Below are positions 10,165 to 21,737 of a stretch of DNA of 64,000 nt, piece after piece (the stretch's first letter is position 1; each line of letters starts with the position of its first letter). Under the pieces are notes generated by a model, which did not search any database, was not told the DNA's origin, and saw only the letters and a program-made list of their open reading frames with translations. Source of the stretch: Solea solea (lineage: Eukaryota; Chordata; Actinopteri; Pleuronectiformes; Soleidae); NCBI RefSeq assembly GCF_958295425.1, contig NC_081146.1, positions 21,275,458-21,339,457 on the forward strand. Direction: 5' to 3'. The position numbers were made by a program, and so were the translations under genes.

Positions 10165-13100
10165 GTGAGTTCCACCTTTACAGAGCCATAACTGTACGTT
10201 ACGGTGTTTCTCTGTCAGTCTTTTGCAAGATCTCTGTTTCAAAGCGTGAGGAAGTGACTGATCAGATAAACTTTTCTTATTTTTCAAACTGCGGCAGGAT
10301 GGATGATGGCTTCTGGCTACATCTGTGAAATGCAGTTTTGTTTTTCATGTCGACAGCTAAGTTCATCACAGTCCAATCAGTTGTCCTTCCTTGTTTTTAT
10401 GTAGCCCTTTATCATTTAAATGAAAACTTGACTTCTCAGGGGGGGAATAAAACACAGCAGCCTTGCTCGATTCATTACACTCGGGGCTTTTGCTGCAGCA
10501 GCTTTATCAACGGCCTTGTTCACTGCCTCCTAAAATAAGTGAATGTGGACTGAATTAGTGTGTATGGGCATGAATGTGTGACCAGAAGGCAGACTCAACT
10601 TTATGCCGACATGAACAGCCTTAATCTTTTTTTTGCAGGATAACTCATGAATAATGATGCCTGATACAGTACCTGGCTCACAATTACAATAATATTCCGC
10701 AGTGTAACCAATATGTTGCAATAGAGTCATGTAACGACAACAAGATCTTTCAAAATGTAAGAATACAAAAGGTAAAATGGAGGCTGTGGAGCAAATAAAT
10801 AACATTCTTCTAATTGCTCTCAACATCCATTTATGTTACTCTCTCAAGGATTACAACACAGAGTCATGAAACAGCAGCTTTGATATGGATTTTCCCACAG
10901 TTACTTTCAGTTTATTTCAGGTGTTTTGGCACCTTTCCTGAACCATTTAGTCTCCTCCGTCTAATTGATGCCAAACCTAATGGTTTACCTTCATCTGGCA
11001 AATGCGATTTTTCAGACTATTCTACACACTTGTTTCCTTTTTAATTCAGCTCCAAATGTGAGTATGCCTAATGAGTGTGCACGCAAATTACATTTAATAT
11101 GTGTGATATGAGGCCTGACTGACTGCCTGCCAGCATCACTGCGAGACATTAATGAATCGCTTCAGTCATGATTATCAAAATGTGTAAATTGTCTGTTTTG
11201 TTTAGACGGCCCAGCAAAGCTGACTACCTCACAGACGTTTCACAGACAAGGCCTTGGGGTTGAAAGGATAAATGGTGGATTCTTCCGCTGGCACACACTT
11301 TAGCAGCAGATAATAGGTTTTTAAACAGCATCAAACACTTACTGTATAGAAGCTTCTGACTAGAAACTGCTCTTCAGCCCCACTTTATCCATTAGAGTTT
11401 CTACAACAGCTCTGCTCGACCTCTTTTTTTTTGTATCCACTTCCGAAGTGGATTTTATCGCGCGTCACAATCAAAAGCACTCACAATAAGTTGATTGGGG
11501 GAGAATTTCCATCAGAGGTCAGCGGTGTTGTGAGCGTGTGAATGTCAGGTGCTGAACTCAGATGTTCTGAGAAGTTTGAGGGTTCTCTATTCTAAAAGAA
11601 ACGTACACAATGATCTGAGGACGTTTTTTTGGCAGAGGTGCTCACCTGGAGACTGGGATCTGACTGGCAGAAGTGAGCAGGCAGATGGTGAGAGAGTGAG
11701 TCCAAACCACACAGGTAGACGAGGTGGAGCTGGCCATGGGAGGATGGACCAGAGACTCAGGCTGAGAGAGAGAATAGACATGAGAAAAAGTGACAAACAG
11801 GCAACCTCGAGCCAGGATAAATGTGGCCACAGTTATATTACCACTGAGGTGATTGAGTGAATGGCGAGAAGATTGAGATATTTTTAGAAAACAACAAAAA
11901 GAGGCACACATGTTTACATGTCAGACTTTCCAGCAACATTGTAAATGATGCTGAATAGAGGGAACAGCTTAATTAGACAATATGGATGGATGGACACGCC
12001 TGCAGCCACACTGATAGATTGTTAGAAGGAGTTGAGAGTGTAATCTACCCAGGCCAACTGAGAACCTCAGGTCAGGAGGTCAGAATACGGTGACCAGATG
12101 TCCTGGTTTCAAGATGAGTGTCCAGAGTCCTTAAAAAATATCTGTATGACACTAAAATGTCCTTCCTCGCTCCCCATCCACTATACGAACTAACTATTAA
12201 AAAGCATCTGTGCTTTTTTTGTATGTTTTCTTAATATTCTGTCCATATAATTAGACTTTTGACATTTATAGCAACGGTGAAGGCTCCGTCTCTCTCTTCC
12301 TGTGTGTGCCACTGCCAGGCACAAACACAGAGAGGGGCTGAGACCAAATGAGGTGGATAAACGGTGTGTGAAGTATGGACAGGCTCGAGCGTTAGATTCA
12401 CCATCGCTTCGCGGCACATCCCCAGCCAGTGTGACCTGGCCGTTCCGCTTCACGACCTGGCTCCGCTCTCATTCCTCTAGGCTGTGTTTCCACCAAAGAT
12501 CAGATCACTATTATGATATGGTTTTGGAACAGTAATCCCTCATTTATTGAGCTAATGTTCCCACTGCGCGGAGTGGTTCGCGTTATTAAGGTTGAAGAAC
12601 GTGACTTAGTAAACACAGCCACACAGGATACGCGCTAACGTTTCTGTTGAAGCTAATAGCAAGTGTTTGCTAACATGTTAAAGTCTATGGTCTTGGGCAA
12701 CATGCTAAAAATTATCCAATCGGTGGACAAATGGGAGTTTGTGTGCGTGTATCGTGTTGTCTTTTACCATTTAAATGACTTTTCCATCGGCTAATTAACA
12801 GACTACAGTGTTTGTAGCTGCACACTTTAGATGCTAGCCCTCTGTGCAAGGTCCCCCAATAGAAGGGTGCCAAAAACGTGGAATGACACAGTTGGAAAAA
12901 GTAACGTTTTGTTATGTAAGTAAAAAAAATCCACATATTTAAATAAAGTATTTCATCTTTGTGAATGATCCCCCAATAAGTTGTAGTTTTCGAATTCAGC
13001 TCTGGGCTTGATATCCTCTCAACAGCAGTTAAGTTTCTCTGTGACCTGGGGAGAAAGTGAAACGTCTCCTGATTTATGAAAAGTTATGAGACGACAGTTA

Positions 13101-13306
13101 AATGAAAGCAAGGCACCAGAGTTCCCACATGGAGACTGTGAAATTCTCTCTCTCCTCCTGTTCACTGGCATTACATCTCCCCGATGATGCGCTGCAGATT
13201 TTCACATCCTTCACAGGCGTGTAATGACTTCTGGGAAAGCCTCGGAGGCTCTTCTTTCCTGGGTTCACATTGCTTAATCTTTCTACCTCTTTCTTTAACT
13301 TCCCAG
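10165..13306 (+). other. cdk14: cdk14 intron (3.1 kb)
   Basis: GTGAGT…CCCAG intron between the Ser-rich exon and the Gly-loop exon. No recognised transposon. A GTGTTTCCACCAAAG motif at 12486 resembles the terminus of the 36258 element but has no partner. Open frames on both strands look like chance. Confidence 0.85.
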
Positions 13307-13401
13307 CCCACAAGTCCCAAGTTCGGAAAGGCAGACTCGTACGAGAAGCTGGAGAAACTGGGAGAGGGTTCGTACGCTACGGTGTACAAGGGGAAGAGCA
13401 A
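13307..13401 (+). CDS. cdk14: cdk14 exon: kinase N-lobe start, Gly-rich loop
   Basis: Acceptor CTTCCCAG ends at 13306, donor GTGAGT starts at 13402. The exon is 95 nt, entering in phase 0 and leaving with two bases (AA) of a Lys codon completed by the next exon. It encodes [20 protein letters not shown] followed by [11 protein letters not shown], fragment residues 83-113. LGEGSYATV (100-108) is the nucleotide-binding Gly-rich loop; its Tyr (105) is the usual inhibitory-phosphorylation position of CDKs. It joins the preceding exon (…PSS) to give [10 protein letters not shown], identical to human CDK14 across the junction. Confidence 0.97.
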
Positions 13402-14614
13402 GTGAGTAGTTGTGTTCGTGTGGAATCGCTGTTTAATCCTGTCGCTGCTTCTGCACACTTCAAAAGAGTCACTCGTGCAAGCTGTGAATATAACATTAAA
13501 TTATACAGCTGAGCTATAACTGCATATATTAATTAAAGTAAAAAAGCAATAACAGTTACAAAGTATAGTTTCATGCCACATTTTTCTCTATCCTGCATGC
13601 GTGCAATCTCTTTTATTTTAATCACTGTGGCGTGCATGTTTTTTATGGTCTCATTTTTATGGTTTGTTGCTCTTCTCTCAGGTTTTGTCCACACAATATT
13701 AATATACGAGTGTGCGCAGACTCTAATCTTCTCGGTAACAATGCTTATGTTGCTTTCCTTTTTATTACAGCTGCTTTGATTGGTGAGCTTCATTCAGGTT
13801 TAATCCTGTGGCCTTGTACTCGGGGTCTCACTCCACTGCTGCTAAATTACATTTTCTTGAGTTGAGACAAAATTGCGGTCCATTCTGCAAATCATAATCA
13901 TCACTTTTCCGAGAAATCAAATCCCGCCGCTGCAAGTTTATGGCCATTTCGCCCACATACACTTTGGAGTCATAGTTATTATTGACCTGACATAGTTATT
14001 ATTCAGGAATTCATCCATAGGTACCTCACATTTGTGTTATTATCTCATCCGTCAGGGAAAAAAATAAATAAATAGATGAACAAAAATGAACAAATAAATG
14101 TCATAATAATAAGATTGCAGTCATTGTTATTATTATAAATCTAATTTATGACCCTGGTAAGGAAGAGCATCCACTGCTATGGTGAATGTGACTAAAAGAG
14201 GAAAACAGGGGAAAAGGAAATAAAATAAAATAAACAAATGTTAATTTTATTATTAACCATTTTAGGCTCCTTCAAGGGTGTTTAATCCATGCATACCTTA
14301 GAGCCATAATTTGTGATCATCACCAAATCTCATTCATCACGAAAGAATGAGTAAATAGATACATGAAATAACAAAATGTTTTTATTATTAACCCCATTAG
14401 GTATTTTCACCACATATTCCTTGAAGTCATAGTTCAGTATCACAGGAAATTAAAATTCTGACCCCGTCGGCGAGAATAATTTAAATTAAATCAACAAAAC
14501 ACTTCTCACCTTTCCCCCAGGCTTCTTTTATTTTAATATATTATTGTATTAGAACTCATGAGATGTCATTTTTTTAATCTATTTAATCTACTTAATATGC
14601 CGTGTCTCTGCCAG
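13402..14614 (+). other. cdk14: cdk14 intron (1.2 kb) with a decayed triplicated motif
   Basis: GTGAGT…GCCAG intron. Three diverged copies of a CACATAnnCnTTGnAGTCATA-like motif occur at about 13955, 14289 and 14411, each set in TTATTATTAA-rich sequence. This suggests an old local duplication. It is otherwise AT-rich and featureless. Confidence 0.7.
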
Positions 14615-14694
14615 GGTGAATGGGAAGCTGGTGGCTCTCAAGGTGATTCGCCTCCAAGAGGAGGAAGGAACGCCCTTCACGGCCATAAGAGAAG
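14615..14694 (+). CDS. cdk14: cdk14 exon: VALK lysine and PFTAIRE helix
   Basis: Acceptor TCTGCCAG ends at 14614, donor GTAAGA starts at 14695; the exon is 80 nt. Its first G completes the Lys codon of the previous exon and its last G starts the Ala codon finished by the next. It encodes VNGKLVALKVIRLQEEEG and TPFTAIRE (fragment residues 115-140). K123 is the ATP-anchoring lysine and E140 is the alpha-C glutamate that pairs with it. PFTAIRE is the cyclin-contacting helix that names this kinase subfamily (PSTAIRE in CDK1/2) and is the main reason for choosing CDK14/15 over other CDKs. Confidence 0.98.
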
Positions 14695-15909
14695 GTAAGA
14701 AGTGAAGTAACTTCAGATGTTTGAAGATTTACAGGTGTGTAACGTTTAGTAGAGAGAGTTTTTTCGGTTTTCATACTACTTGAATACACATTTTGTATGT
14801 AGCAGAGACAAGGGCCTTGATTACAAGTAGGAAATGATAAATTCTGTGAATTTTCAAATTAGGAAACCTTCCATGGGGATTAATGTGGATTAACTGAAAC
14901 ATTTTTAAATTGAATGGCTGGTCCCACACCCAGATAAAATGGATGGGTTGCTTCAGGAAGGGCATTTGGCGGGAAAAACCTCTCCCAAATCAAATATGGG
15001 GCTCATCCACTGTGGTGCCCCCGAGAGGGAAAGGCTGAATATGATGCTGTTTCTTCTGCTTCCTGCTCAACGGTTTTCTAGAACTATACTGTATTTATAG
15101 TTGTAGTAATATAGTATTTAAATGATCCAAAATCTCCATTTAATTCTCAATAATTCCCATAATTTCCACAAAGAAGCAGCTCCACCTACATGAAGTCAAC
15201 AAACAAAACATCTGTGTCTAAGAAAATCTCCTCAGCTGTCGGAAAATGCTCACAATGGCGACATGTTTTCTGGTCTGTGAAGGCCACCGTACTTTCCTGA
15301 CACACTTTGGAAAGGTACTGCATGTATGTAGACTTAGAATAATAATAATTATTCCAAAGAGATTATAGGCTCATACAAACATACGTATGGGCGGTTTGTT
15401 CAGTGTCTGCCAACAAACCTTCCTCAAAGCTGAAGATCTAATAGAAGTAATAGTTTGTGTTTGATTGTAGTTTCCCTCCCCATTGAGAGATGTTTTACAA
15501 AGTAGAGTTGATCCTTGCCAAGTCTATGACTGAAATCCTAATATTACATTTGTATTATTTGAACAGTCCTCCCTAATTGCGTTCCTCAAAGGAGATGTAC
15601 CACTTTTGAAAATGACATCAACATCTTTGCTCGTACACTATCATCTCCCTCCTCTTCTTATTACCAGTGTCTATTACTGTACATCATAGCTGTGCTAACA
15701 AATGAGTATGGGAACTTCCAAGAGTAAATCCATGCTGCATTATCTCCGTCTGTTTAATCTTTCTTCTTGTTTAATCCCCTGTATGTAGTGGAGCCTGTAG
15801 GGGCCTGTGTTACATTCTTAATGGTGCAGCTAATGAGGGCTCACACTTTAACTTCTCAGTGCCTCACACCAACACTTATATCCTGCTCTGTTCTGTTCTG
15901 TGTCCTCAG
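14695..15909 (+). other. cdk14: cdk14 intron (1.2 kb)
   Basis: GTAAGA…CTCAG intron. No transposon ends, microsatellite or RNA gene recognised. Confidence 0.85.
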
Positions 15910-16004
15910 CTTCTCTTCTGAAAGGCCTGAAGCATTCAAACATCGTGCTCCTCCATGACATCATCCACACCAAGGAGACCCTGACTCTGGTCTTTGAATA
16001 TGTG
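15910..16004 (+). CDS. cdk14: cdk14 exon: N-lobe beta strands and hinge
   Basis: Acceptor TGTCCTCAG ends at 15909, donor GTGAGT starts at 16005; the exon is 95 nt and ends in phase 0. The first two bases complete an Ala codon. It encodes [20 protein letters not shown] and [12 protein letters not shown] (fragment residues 141-172). F169 is the gatekeeper and EYV (170-172) begins the hinge that contacts the adenine ring. Compared with human, the clearest change is A to S before NIVLLHD. Confidence 0.97.
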
Positions 16005-16521
16005 GTGAGTTTGCACTCTGTCAAGCTCTGATTTTGTCCATTCGGACTAAAACGTTCAGCGTGGACCAGTGAGGTCTGGAAAAATGCTAAGAGTCTGTTT
16101 TCACTGTTTATTTGAAGAGGGAAAGAAACCGCAGCTTTTAAAAGGGGGGAACTGAGGTCGCTGCTGATGTCTGTGTCCTTAGTTCCATTGATTTGTCTCC
16201 TCACATTTCAGTTTTTGATATCAGACCCACAGACACATGAGCTGTGGACGTTGTGAGTGGCATTGTCTTCTTCACAGGTTACCCGAACAATGTTTCCGCT
16301 CGTGTGCCAGGCAGCCATTTTATTGCTCTCCTATCAGACACTGTGGACACACATGTCAATGTCATGAGTCTAAAAGTCTGAGACCACATTAAATAAACTT
16401 ATATTTTGACATCCAACAGTTGGAGGATTCACAAACATTTAAAAACACATGCCATGTACTGTAGGCGGTGGGAGGAAGATTTAAAATTGTGCACCCTTTG
16501 TTGGTCAGCATTATAATTTAG

Positions 16522-16996
16522 TAGGCCTGCAAACAATTACTAAGTTAATAGTGGACCAGTTTTAATGGTTTTTTTTCTATAATTAAGACAAGCTTTCTGA
16601 TTTTTCAGCTTCTTAAATGTTAATATTTTGCAGTTTCATTGCTCCATATATCATAAAAAAATTGTTAAAATGTGTTTGGTTTGTGGACAAAACGAGACAT
16701 TCAAAAACTTTGAGGAAATTGTAGAAAAGGGCATCCGACAATTTCCATCATCGACTACACAGATGCGTCCATCAATGCCCAAAATAAAGATGGTGTTAAC
16801 CATGACCATGTGAGACCACGTCACCCAAGTCCCGGGCGATTTAAAGGGACCATGGTCACTAGGCAACCATATTTACAACAAAGCCCTGAGTGCCTTGGGG
16901 GCTGAACACAACCCTCATTTGAGTATTTTAACCTACACGTTCTCCATTAATCGAGAAAATAATCAATTATGAAGATAATCCTTAGTTGCAGCCCTA
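16522..16996 (+). mobile_element. Family A hAT-like element, complete, with 8-bp target duplication
   Basis: A 475-bp element starting TAGGCCTGCAAACAATTA and ending CTTAGTTGCAGCCCTA, an imperfect inverted pair. It is flanked by TAATTTAG (16514-16521) and TAATTCAG (16997-17004), an 8-bp duplication with one mismatch. This fixes the superfamily as hAT and gives the boundaries for the other family A fragments. The segment at about 16740-16915 has no counterpart in the shorter copies and may be an internal insertion or lineage-specific core. No transposase is encoded. Confidence 0.8.
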
Positions 16997-18354
16997 TAAT
17001 TCAGCATGAGTGTGTCACTGACCATCTTCACTCCTGTTAACAAAAACACTACACACATTTTCTCAGCGTGTTGAGTATCTTCTCCAAAGACCCCTCTGAT
17101 TTGTGGACTGGAGGCGCTGGGAACCAAACGACTCCATTTCAACTTTATAATCTGGTATTTACCAAGTCTGAATCCCAATTATTTTAACGAGGACGTATTA
17201 CACCGATGAAATGTTAATACCTGGCCTGAGCCGAGCATTTATATTCAGGTCAGAATCCTGAGCGAAGCCAAGTCTCTCAACAAAGAAAGAGCTGACTCAA
17301 CGTTTCCGTCACGACTGCGCTTAGTACAGAGAGAAAGAGATAGCGCGATGCTCCTCGATGGGCGATAGAACATATGTCAGAGTTTTAGCTTTGAGAGGAG
17401 TTTTGGAAAGACTCCAGCGGAGCTCAGCATATCATGTTTAAATAAAGAATGAAAGGCTATATTTTTGTCTAAATACTCTTTTGACACAATTCTTGGGATA
17501 TTAAGAATTATTTTCTCTTTTTAGTAATGACTTTATTATTCTTTCTTTGACAACATTGGTAAATGTGGTAGAAAAATAAAGTGATGCGGTGTTCACTGAA
17601 GCCGCTTCGATGAACTAACACGTGGACGAGGCTTCTCTGTGGAGTGATTCAGACAGATGCTCATTCATAGATGCACCTTTCTGAATATTCTCCATTTCAG
17701 TTTCCATTTCTTTGTTTTTTTTACTGTCTGCTCTCTCACAACTCTCTTGCTTTTTCTCTTACGCTTTTCCCGTACTCCAGCCTCTTCCTGTCAATCATCA
17801 TTAGCGCTGAGAGGAGAACAATAGCCTCAGATTGTTGCAGTTTAAAAAAAATAAAACAAAAAATCCGTCTATATGTAAAACAGCACGGACTGATTACTGC
17901 GGCGAGCACAAAGCGACGCACGTGTCGACATCAGACACATTGTGTGGCGACAATACTATTGTTATTGTGATAAAGACTCACAAAGACACTGCCTTTGTGT
18001 TTTGTTTTGCTTTGTTTTTTCTTTCACAAATATGAATGTTTCATTTTTAGTGTCAGGCTCCAATAACTGAGTCCAAGATAAGGTTTAATATTTCACAATA
18101 AAACGTCTCAACCATTATTAACCAGCTGCTGTTAAATTGGAGGTAATGAGTAGTTTTGAAACTCTTGGATATTATTAGTTATTCAACATGTTTGATGCTG
18201 TGAACAATAATTATAGTGGAAAACAGTTTAATAGTTGTAAAATGTAATATTATTTAATATTAAATTATGTTTTGTTTGTTTCTATTTCTATTTAATTGTC
18301 CGATAATTATTCTATGATTTGTTAAATGTCACTATGGCGATGGACACAAAGATA

Positions 18355-18640
18355 ACACAAAGAAGGAAGGAAGGAAGGAAGGTAGGAGGGAAGGAAGGAA
18401 AGAATGAACATAGAAACAGAGGAAACGTCACTATGGTGATGGACACAAAGAGGAAAGATAACATAACATGAAGGAAAGAAAGAACATAACATGAAAGAAT
18501 GAAGGAAGGATGGAAGGAAAGAAAGAACATAACATAAGGAACAAAGGAAGATAAGAAAGAATATAACATAAGGAAGCAACGAAGGAAGGAAATGAAGAAC
18601 ATAACAAAGAAAGAAGGAAGGGAGGAAAGAAAGAAGTGTA
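18355..18640 (+). repeat. Purine-rich GGAA/GAAA repeat with embedded duplicated unit
   Basis: Nearly all-purine on the + strand, built from GGAAGGAA and GAAAGAACATAACAT units. A block CACTATGGYGATGGACACAAAG occurs just before it (about 18329) and again inside it (about 18428), so the array includes a higher-order duplication. The long minus-strand open frames here are low-complexity Phe/Ser/Leu/Pro translations of the repeat, not genes. Confidence 0.85.
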
Positions 18641-18802
18641 GTGTAAGTGTATAGTTTCCCATCCTGAGCATGACATCAGAGGAAAAGGGCCATTGCGCAA
18701 ATTTGGCGAATAGCTTGTCACAACCTTTGACCTTTCATGTTGTGTTACGCTTGTTTTAAACATGTTAGCGTGTTTAACATTTGTTTTATTCTTCATTTAC
18801 AG

Positions 18803-18865
18803 CACACAGACCTGTGTCAGTACATGGACAAACACCCCGGCGGTCTCCATCCAGACAATGTGAAG
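18803..18865 (+). CDS. cdk14: cdk14 exon: hinge / alpha-D segment (21 codons, symmetric)
   Basis: Acceptor TTCATTTACAG ends at 18802, donor GTACAG starts at 18866. The exon is 63 nt, phase 0 at both ends. It encodes fragment residues 173-193, beginning HTDLCQYMDKHPGG and ending PDNVK, a CDK14-type hinge and alpha-D sequence that looks identical to human. The exon sits about 160 bp downstream of a purine-rich repeat (18355-18640). The donor, GTACAG, is weaker than the GTGAGT/GTAAGA donors of the neighbouring exons. Confidence 0.96.
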
Positions 18866-20019
18866 GTACAGTGAGTTTAACGTCTAATATCGTTCTCCCT
18901 GATCACGAAAGACGTTGAACACATCAATAAATCTGACGGCCCACATTCAGAAGGCGCACTCTCCCTCCCTCAAACACAACACGAGTGATCCGTCACTTGT
19001 GTAGGAGTGTGCCGCTAACATACTGTGGATGAGCAGGTGTAAAGAAGGAGTGATAGAGTGAATGAGGCCATGTGATGGTGTGCGTGTGTGTGTGTGTGTT
19101 AGGATGTTCTTTCATGCAGGATAGTGACAGTTCAGACTACATTTGTTCAATAACGGCTCAACCCCTCTTTTTTTTTTGCCGTCGTGGATTTACATAAGTA
19201 ATAGACTTATTCCTGCTGACTGTAGCCTCACTTATTTTCGCATGAATAATTAAGGATTATTCTGATACAGCAGCAGCAGCATCAGTGTTACTGGCCTCAT
19301 GCTGACTTTGTGACTTCTTGGTGAAATGTGTGAGCCGTCGCCTGTAATCTGATTATAGGGTTTGTGCGGCGCTGTTTGTGCTGAGTCGACGCAGAGTGTG
19401 AATTGAATTTTCTCACGGAAACAAAGTAGAAATGTGTACGCGCTGGACCATCATCATGCAAATAATCACACATACTGCTGTTATCAGAGATGAAATGCTG
19501 TTAATATATTCATATACTGATAGAGATCAGTGGCACAAGAATCCTAGTCCTTTTTTTGTGTACGTCTGTGGAAGTGAGGTTGTTCGTTGTATTGATGCAC
19601 ACCGAGAAGCAGCTTGAGCCGCAGATTGAGACACTCTCTCATCATGAAAACATGGCTGCCAGCGGGGACACAAAGAAAAACCAGATTTTAGCCATTTAAC
19701 AAAATGGCTCACCCAATAAAAATAAAAGTCACACCTGCTTAAGGCTACGGCATCATAACAATTTGTTTGCTGCTTTAAAATCTTGCCGTTAAACTGCGTT
19801 GTAAACTCACAAAAGCTTTGTAAACCGCACCTATATCTGAGCGCTGCTGCTCTAATGTGGCCTCTTTACAGTTCCTCGGTGTCACTTTGACAAACGCAAA
19901 CACATTTGAATCTTTCTGGGGGGCGGCAACTCCTGCGTTTAAGTGCTAGATCAAATAAACGTTTAAGACACACTCTGTTGCTTACAGCTAACATAATCAT
20001 TGGTCAAGTATGTTTGCGC

Positions 20020-20360
20020 GCGCGTGTGTACTGAAGTTTCTGTTTTTACGAGCCCCATTTAAATCTATCGGAAGCGGCGTCGGCGTCGCGCCGCTCCGTT
20101 AACTTCCCCCCTCGTCCGCTGCAGTTTGTTAACAGCGCCGCACTAATTGAACACAAGTGCGTATGACCTCATCCGTCCATGGCCCGCCGGAGTGCTCGTC
20201 TTATTAGATTACTGCGGGGAGACCATGTCTCGGTGACATCTCCATCTCCGTGGATCGATGGGAGACTCGACACTCACAGAGCAAATCAACCAGCTGGCGT
20301 TCACTCTTACAATCACATTACTGTACACGCTCGTGAGAGCGATGTAGGCATCGGTGTCGT
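20020..20360. other. CpG-dense intronic segment
   Basis: Contains GGAAGCGGCGTCGGCGTCGC and further CGCCGC, GCCCGCCGG and CGTCC motifs in an otherwise AT-rich intron. No open frame with splice sites and no repeat terminus is visible. It could be a regulatory element or simply a GC-rich island; sequence alone does not decide. Confidence 0.35.
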
Positions 20361-20459
20361 GTCAGTATGAAGGACAGTCGACGGACGTGTCAATAGTGGA
20401 CAAATCAGTAAAACATGGGCAAAGTCTGAGTTGCCCTGAGTCAGCCGTCTTTGGTGGGT

Positions 20460-20837
20460 AGTGTTTCGGTTCAGTTTGGTATGGTAGAGTATGTTTTTTT
20501 TTTGTATTTCCATTATTAATTGTACCAAAATAAGCGGCCTCAACTGTTCCATTTTTGGCACCCTTCCGTGGGGTACCAGAGATGAAATGGTACAGCGTGG
20601 TCAGCTGATTGGGGCGACAGAAAAACATCACTCCCTTGCGATCGGTGTCACAAATCGAGCAGAAATATAGAGTTCCTCCATTGTTGCCTGTTACGTCACG
20701 CTACGAATCTCACTGACGCGACCATCAGGCACAGCCCACACTCCGCCTACCAAGTAAAGATACTGTTCTCAGTTGAAACGCAAGCCTGACCCAAGGCTTT
20801 ACCAGACCAAACCGAACGGTACCATGATGGAAACACG
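20460..20837. mobile_element. Non-autonomous DNA element with GTGTTTCC…GGAAACAC ends
   Basis: The right end, GGTACCATGATGGAAACAC, is the inverse of the GTGTTTCCATCGTGGTACAG terminus seen at 36258. The left end, GTGTTTCGGTTCAGTTTGGTA, has lost about 11 bases of that terminus. Both ends carry the CGGTTYRGTTTGG / CCAAACCGAAC motif. The interior has no coding capacity. Confidence 0.65.
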
Positions 20838-21423
20838 GCATATGTTAGTTCTGGTTGCTGTAATGTTGGCAGAAAAAAACAGCTATTTATTACATTTACA
20901 ATACTGCAAGATAGTTAATCAATCACATTTTCAATTCAATGGCAGATCTTCACAAATCACAATTAGCCTCGCACGGTTTATCTTAACGTGACAACATCTG
21001 TCTTCAATTCTCTACAAGGGTAAAGCAAAACTGCAGCCAAATAAATGCCACTCTTGTGAAAGAGTGGCATTTATTTGAAAAAGTGCAGAAACCTTGCGAG
21101 GGATCTCGCTGTCTCTCCCTGGACAGACAGAAGTGTCATACACGTCTCACACTGATAAACATGAACGTGTGATTCATTGTGTGTGTATACTGGACCGTTT
21201 ACAGGTCGTTGCTTCTCGTCTTTGGTCAGCTATGTTCGCTATGTAAATACAGCGCTGACATCGCTTGACCCCGGTGTTAAGATATGACTCGCACACGTCA
21301 ATGAATCTGAGCTCAAGGGGAGAAAAATGGTTTTTGAAGAGTTTAGTATTCATATTTTTGTAACTTACAACTCAGAAGATGAATATTCTACAGATACTTA
21401 CAGATTTCTTTCATATTTGATTA

Positions 21424-21472
21424 GTCCAGTGTTTCCCAACCCTGGTCCTGGGGGAACACTGTCCAGGCTCTG
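21424..21472 (+). repeat. hAT-type terminus fragment (CAGTGTTTCCCAACC)
   Basis: CAGTGTTTCCCAACCCTGGT followed by CCTGGGGGAACACTGTCC matches a widespread vertebrate hAT terminal sequence as I know it. Only the end is present, abutting the family A copy on its right. Confidence 0.55.
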
Positions 21473-21737
21473 GCGATTATTTTCTCGATTAATCGAGTAA
21501 TCGACCTGGAAATGATGATGTTCTCAAATGTCTTGTTTTGCTCACAAACCAAATATTTATCAGTTTTAATGATTTCTTCATTTATCTTTGTTTTATGGAG
21601 CAAAGAATCCAGAAAATATTCACACAACTTTGTGTTCATTCTTTGAGAAAAAAAACCTCAAACCGATTAATCGATTATCAAAATAGTTGGTGATGAATTT
21701 AGTAATAATTGATTAATCGAGTAATTGTTTCAACCCC
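21473..21737 (-). repeat. Family A repeat
   Basis: GATTAATCGAGTAATCGACC near the left, then GATGTTCTCAAATGTCTTG and TTATGGAGCAAAGAATCCAG, and a second GATTAATCGA-rich end. This is family A read in reverse. The paired GATTAATCGA stretches at both ends are its subterminal sequence. Confidence 0.7.

Larger units (their letters stand above)
16005..18802 (+). other. cdk14: cdk14 intron (2.8 kb)
   Basis: GTGAGT…TACAG intron. It holds a complete family A element (16522-16996) and a purine-rich repeat (18355-18640). The remainder, including the open frames near 17671-18035, shows nothing recognisable. Confidence 0.85.

Noticed and set aside
18312..18796. Minus-strand frames of up to 121 codons rich in Phe, Ser and Leu
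   Set aside because: They translate the purine-rich GGAA/GAAA repeat and its flanks; low complexity, not a membrane protein gene.
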